A stretch of 17,232 bases of DNA from assembly GCA_964451785.1 (NCBI GenBank), contig CAYVJG010000047.1, positions 1 through 17,232 on the forward strand. The letters are read 5' to 3'. The notes beneath the pieces were generated by a model, which was given only the letters and a program-made list of their open reading frames with translations, made no database searches and had not been told where the DNA came from. The DNA is from JAJYSO01 sp964451785 (lineage in GTDB: Bacteria; Bacteroidota; Bacteroidia; Flavobacteriales; Flavobacteriaceae). Shown piece by piece: positions 14,130-17,232 of this stretch (position 1 is its first letter; each line of letters starts with the position of its first letter). The position numbers and the translations under genes are program-made.

Positions 14130-15300
14130 ACAAGATGAGTAGTGGTGCTATAAATCCTATTCTAAATTCGCCGGTGTTGTAATTGGTAATTCCTAAATCG
14201 CGATGCGCATAGCCCGAAAAATCATAGTACTTACCGATATAAGCCACGTAAAGACGAATATCTATATCGTCAAACAAGCGGTAATACACCGTTGGCACAA
14301 CCCCGTAGTTGGTCACCAAATGATTGTAGCCACTTTGTGGTCCGGTTACATTTTTAGCGCTAGCGCTACTTGACATCAAAGTGATTAAGCCGGTAACTTT
14401 TGGCGTAAATTTATATTCTGCCCGTATCCAGTTGTTGATATAAGTGACGTTTTCAGCTATTAAATCGCCGCCTAAGATATTAGTTACATAGCCCTTGGTA
14501 TCTATTTGCTCATGACTGTAGCTAAAGTCATACATCAATTTAAAATTCTTATTTTCATATTTATGGCCAAGCGTAATATAGTTAGTTCCGCGATTTTTAA
14601 CCATTTTAAAATAGCTATAGCTGTAAATGGTTTGCAATTTGCCATCAAAAAAACTACCTCTCCACATGCCTACAACGGCCACCGGCCATTCGGGTTCTTT
14701 AATGTCTTCGCTCACATGACCCTCGTATAAATCGTCAAAACGTTGCGTGCGTGAGTTGAGCACTTGCATACCAAATTTATGGTGTTGATTAACCTGATAG
14801 GTTGCCCCTACACCGGTTACATAATTGGTTAATCCGCCTTGAATGTCATTGTATTCTAAAACTTCAATCGGATTGTATTCATACTCATATCCCCCAAAAT
14901 AAGCAAACATTTTACCCAATTGAAGATTTAGCTTTGGCGATAGGTTAATATCTAAATAAGCCACTTCAATTGAACCGCTTAATTTATCTAGCGTTTGCAC
15001 ATCTGAGGTGCGATTAAAGCGTTGGCGAAAATTGATACTGACTTTAGGGTGTATTTTTCCATAAATCCCCAAGCGCAAAGCTTCCATTCTAAACTCAGAA
15101 TAATCATCATCTCGACCATTTTCAAAATGATGACGCGACGCCATGCGCATATCCATCACTATATCAATGTTTTTTAATAAGCTTTGTTTATTAACCGGAA
15201 TAATAGGGTTAAAACTCGTGTCCGCTCGGTAACTTCTAATTTGTGAAAATGCCAGAATCGGCAACACCATCATTACTGCTAAAAGTATCTTTTTTCTCAT
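14128..15300 (-). CDS. Outer-membrane porin, OprO/OprP (Porin_O_P)-like
   Basis: 390 residues. Seen: signal peptide MRKKILLAVMMVLPILAFSQ, then an early motif DIVMDMRMASRHHFENG and regularly alternating strands with short charged turns across the whole length (LRLGIYGKIHPKVSINFRQRF, VAYLDINLSPKLNLQLGKMFAYFGGYEYEYNPIEV). The LQLGKMFAYFGGYEYEYNP segment is the kind of strand-turn motif seen in phosphate-selective porin O/P relatives of Bacteroidota. Predicted role: passive, possibly anion-selective, pore in the outer membrane; substrate specificity is not readable. The last residues are GFIAPLLIL, without the usual terminal Phe. The stop codon touches the MITE duplication, but the pre-insertion sequence would give the same stop, so the end is probably native. 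Divergent from ftsE with 279 bases between them. Confidence 0.75.
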   Translation of the reverse strand: MRKKILLAVMMVLPILAFSQIRSYRADTSFNPIIPVNKQSLLKNIDIVMDMRMASRHHFENGRDDDYSEFRMEALRLGIYGKIHPKVSINFRQRFNRTSDVQTLDKLSGSIEVAYLDINLSPKLNLQLGKMFAYFGGYEYEYNPIEVLEYNDIQGGLTNYVTGVGATYQVNQHHKFGMQVLNSRTQRFDDLYEGHVSEDIKEPEWPVAVVGMWRGSFFDGKLQTIYSYSYFKMVKNRGTNYITLGHKYENKNFKLMYDFSYSHEQIDTKGYVTNILGGDLIAENVTYINNWIRAEYKFTPKVTGLITLMSSSASAKNVTGPQSGYNHLVTNYGVVPTVYYRLFDDIDIRLYVAYIGKYYDFSGYAHRDLGITNYNTGEFRIGFIAPLLIL

Positions 15301-15531
15301 TTTATAATAACATTTTCATTAAACGCAAACCTCAATATTAAATCAGTTCTATTAATTTTTTAGTTAAAAAACTAAATTACAATATATTAATAGCAATTCT
15401 ATAAAAATTTGCGCTTACAAGTTAACACTTTTTGTTAATTCTCTACTATTTAAATAGGCTAATTATAAAACCTATGTATATCCCTTTAATTATTTTTTTA
15501 AGTAGCAACAAATGATAATTTCACCGCTATT

Positions 15532-15561
15532 TTTACGTTAGTCATAAAAAAACTACCTTTA
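15532..15561 (+). promoter_or_regulatory. Putative promoter of ftsE-glycosyltransferase
   Basis: TTTAC at 15532-15536 and TACCTTTA at 15554-15561, 17 bases apart, 18 bases before the ftsE ATG. TACCTTTA matches the -7 consensus TAnnTTTG in seven of eight positions. Position and spacing fit a Bacteroidota promoter, but the match is imperfect. Confidence 0.35.
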
Positions 15562-15579
15562 GCGCACAAAACCAAAGCT

Positions 15580-16275
15580 ATGTCTGATACCATCTTAGAA
15601 TTGCGCAATGCCGCCATATACCAACGAGAAAATCTAATCTTATCACACGTTAATGTACGTGTTGACAAAGGCGAGTTTGTTTACCTCATCGGAAAAACGG
15701 GAACCGGAAAGAGTAGTTTTATGAAAACACTCTACGGCGACTTACCTCTGACAGAAGGTGAAGGTGAAATTGTAGATTATGATTTGCGCAAATTGAAAAG
15801 CAAAGAGATTCCCTTTTTAAGACGTAAATTAGGTATTGTCTTTCAAGATTTTAAGCTCCTCAATGACCGGACGGTTCACGACAACCTCATCTTTGTCCTA
15901 AAAGCTACCGGGTGGAAAGACAAAAAGCAAATGACCCTCAAAATTGACGAGGTTTTAGACCAAGTTAAAATGAAAACCAAGAGTTTTAAATTTCCCTATC
16001 AACTCTCCGGTGGTGAACAGCAACGCGTTGCCATTGCTCGTGCCTTGCTCAATGACCCTGAACTCATTTTAGCCGATGAGCCTACAGGTAATCTCGACCC
16101 GCAAACTTCAGTTGAAGTCATGGAACTCTTACGCAAGATTAATGCTAATGGCAATACCATTTTGATGGCAACACACGATTATGCCTTACTGCTAAAATAT
16201 CCGTCAAAAACATTAAAATGCGATGGCCAAAAGGTATTTGAAGTGGTACAAAAACCTAGTCAACCTTCAGTTTAA
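15580..16275 (+). CDS. ftsE: Cell-division ATP-binding protein FtsE
   Basis: 231-residue ABC-type ATPase. Seen: Walker A GKTGTGKSS (38-46), Q-loop Gln89 (VFQDFKLLNDRTV), signature LSGGEQQ (142-148), Walker B LILADEP (162-168) and H-loop His199 (ATHDYALL). The FQDFKLLNDRTVHDN stretch and the length of about 230 are typical of FtsE rather than LolD. Known: FtsE pairs with the membrane protein FtsX; the complex links the divisome to periplasmic peptidoglycan hydrolases by ATP-driven shape changes. No ftsX is adjacent here; from memory, the two genes are also often separated in Bacteroidota. Followed after 5 bases by a glycosyltransferase gene, so the two are probably co-transcribed and translationally coupled. 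Confidence 0.88.
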   Translation: MSDTILELRNAAIYQRENLILSHVNVRVDKGEFVYLIGKTGTGKSSFMKTLYGDLPLTEGEGEIVDYDLRKLKSKEIPFLRRKLGIVFQDFKLLNDRTVHDNLIFVLKATGWKDKKQMTLKIDEVLDQVKMKTKSFKFPYQLSGGEQQRVAIARALLNDPELILADEPTGNLDPQTSVEVMELLRKINANGNTILMATHDYALLLKYPSKTLKCDGQKVFEVVQKPSQPSV

Positions 16276-16280
16276 ACCTC

Positions 16281-17168
16281 ATGCTTTCGGTTTTAATTCC
16301 AGTATTTAACGCTAATCCCTTAGCACTTGTTCAAGCTCTACAAGAAGAATTGCAACACTCAAACTATGTTTATGAAATTCTGCTTGTTGACGATGCCTCA
16401 ACTGCCGCTAGTACGCATGCTGCATTAGCTGCTATTGAACAACTATCTCACTGTCAAGTTTGGCGTCAACAAAACAATCAAGGACGTACGGCTACACGGC
16501 AACACCTGGCAAAAAAAGCACAGTTTGAGCAGTTATTATTTTTAGACGCAGATGTGCTTCCGAAATATCCCGATTTTATAGGTAGATTTCAGAAAGAAAA
16601 TCACAATTCAGACTTAATTTTCGGGGGAATAACTTATACTGAACAACCTCCAGGCAATTCAAAACGCTTACGCTGGACATACGGTAAAGTTCGCGAAGCC
16701 AAATCGGTCGAAAAACGCCGACAAATGCCCTACACCAGCATTATTTCTGGCGCTTTATACATCAAAAAAGAATGTTTTTTAGCCACTAACCCCAATGAAA
16801 ACAAAGGCTATGGAATGGATGCAATATTTGTCAAAAATCTACACGAACAGGCTACTACGGTAACTCATATTGACAATCCGGTTTACCATCTCGGCCTAGA
16901 AGACAATAACCATTTTTTAAACAAAACAAAATCCGGTTTAGCCAATTTAGTGCAACTCGAAAAAACCGGTCTAGTCAGCTCCTCCTACCGCCCCGTACAA
17001 GCCACTTATCAAAACCTAATCACCTACAAACTTATCGGTCTCTTTAAACTAGTCTTTGGCGTAATTCACCCTTTTATTTTGCGAAATCTAAACAGTAGCC
17101 AGCCCTCGCTATTCGCTTTTGACCTCTACAAATTATATTATTACAGCTGTTATAAAGCTAAGGCTTAA
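16281..17168 (+). CDS. Family 2 glycosyltransferase
   Basis: 295 residues with a GT-A fold, GT2 type. Seen: N-terminal strand LSVLIPVFN, nucleotide-sugar binding LLVDDAST (34-41), NQGRTATRQ (66-74), the metal-binding DxD as LFLDADVLP (86-94), the acceptor/catalytic region after SGALYIKKE with GYGMDAIFV (176-184) and a hydrophobic amphipathic C-terminal stretch at about 248-270 (TYKLIGLFKLVFGVIHPFIL) that may anchor it to the inner membrane. It would transfer a sugar from a nucleotide donor to an acceptor; neither is known. Starts 5 bases after ftsE stops. The link with ftsE hints at a role in envelope or surface polysaccharide, but co-location alone does not prove it. Confidence 0.85.
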   Translation: MLSVLIPVFNANPLALVQALQEELQHSNYVYEILLVDDASTAASTHAALAAIEQLSHCQVWRQQNNQGRTATRQHLAKKAQFEQLLFLDADVLPKYPDFIGRFQKENHNSDLIFGGITYTEQPPGNSKRLRWTYGKVREAKSVEKRRQMPYTSIISGALYIKKECFLATNPNENKGYGMDAIFVKNLHEQATTVTHIDNPVYHLGLEDNNHFLNKTKSGLANLVQLEKTGLVSSSYRPVQATYQNLITYKLIGLFKLVFGVIHPFILRNLNSSQPSLFAFDLYKLYYYSCYKAKA

Positions 17169-17232
17169 CAATCAAGCTTTTCCACGCCAAATTATTATCC
17201 AATACCACTTTATCCACCAAGACGCTAGTCTT
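17158..17232 (-). CDS. Possible 3' end of a minus-strand gene running off the window
   Basis: An open frame from the right edge to a TAG at 17158-17160, 24 codons, ending WKSLIVKP. It would converge on the glycosyltransferase gene and overlap its last 11 bases. The residues (TSVLVDKVVLDNNLAWKSL) look protein-like, with no rare composition, but the piece is too short to assign or to be sure it is coding. Confidence 0.3.
   Translation of the reverse strand, partial: KTSVLVDKVVLDNNLAWKSLIVKP

Noticed and set aside
15422..15438. TTAACA-TGTTAA inverted repeat between porin and ftsE
   Set aside because: Only six base pairs in highly AT-rich DNA; expected by chance.

Overview
The window looks like a chromosomal segment of a low-GC member of Bacteroidota, most likely the family Flavobacteriaceae. 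This rests on a SprE/PorW-type gliding and type IX secretion lipoprotein, a flavobacterial-type TPR/outer-membrane-barrel gene pair, signal peptides ending in SQ or AQ, AT-rich leaders without clear Shine-Dalgarno sequences, and TAnnTTTG-type promoter boxes. The species cannot be named from sequence alone.

Layout, left to right: (1) 16-3186, minus strand: sprE/porW with an unusually long Q/N/G-rich segment. (2) 3187-4206: a 653-base non-coding stretch, a small two-helix membrane protein of 59 residues on the plus strand (3840-4019), and a strong rho-independent terminator. (3) 4207-5367, minus: an NtrC-type sigma-54 response regulator without a C-terminal HTH. (4) 5443-7034: a decay zone holding a short outer-membrane-protein remnant (5663-5932, minus) and a broken TonB-dependent receptor (6320-6850, plus). 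(5) 7035-8069, plus: a secreted YD-repeat-like protein of unknown function. (6) 8260-13629, minus: a compact transcription unit with promoter box, 1019-residue periplasmic TPR protein, 573-residue outer-membrane barrel, CYTH enzyme and TTCG-loop terminator. (7) 13599-14127: a MITE-like element with 13-bp terminal inverted repeats and 8-bp flanking direct repeats, carrying a cluster of REP-like palindromes. It separates the next gene from its terminator. (8) 14128-15300, minus: an OprO/OprP-like porin. (9) 15580-17168, plus: ftsE and a family 2 glycosyltransferase, 5 bases apart. (10) The right edge may hold the 3' end of a minus-strand gene.

The common theme is the cell envelope: T9SS and gliding assembly (SprE), an uncharacterised TPR/barrel pair, a porin, FtsE and a glycosyltransferase. 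The core genes look intact. The gaps between them hold small orphans, receptor remnants and a non-autonomous mobile element. I see no CRISPR array, tRNA, rRNA or complete transposase. The best candidates for under-described biology are the IS66-like MITE with REP cargo, the low-complexity expansion in SprE, the TPR-barrel-CYTH unit and the 59-residue membrane protein.
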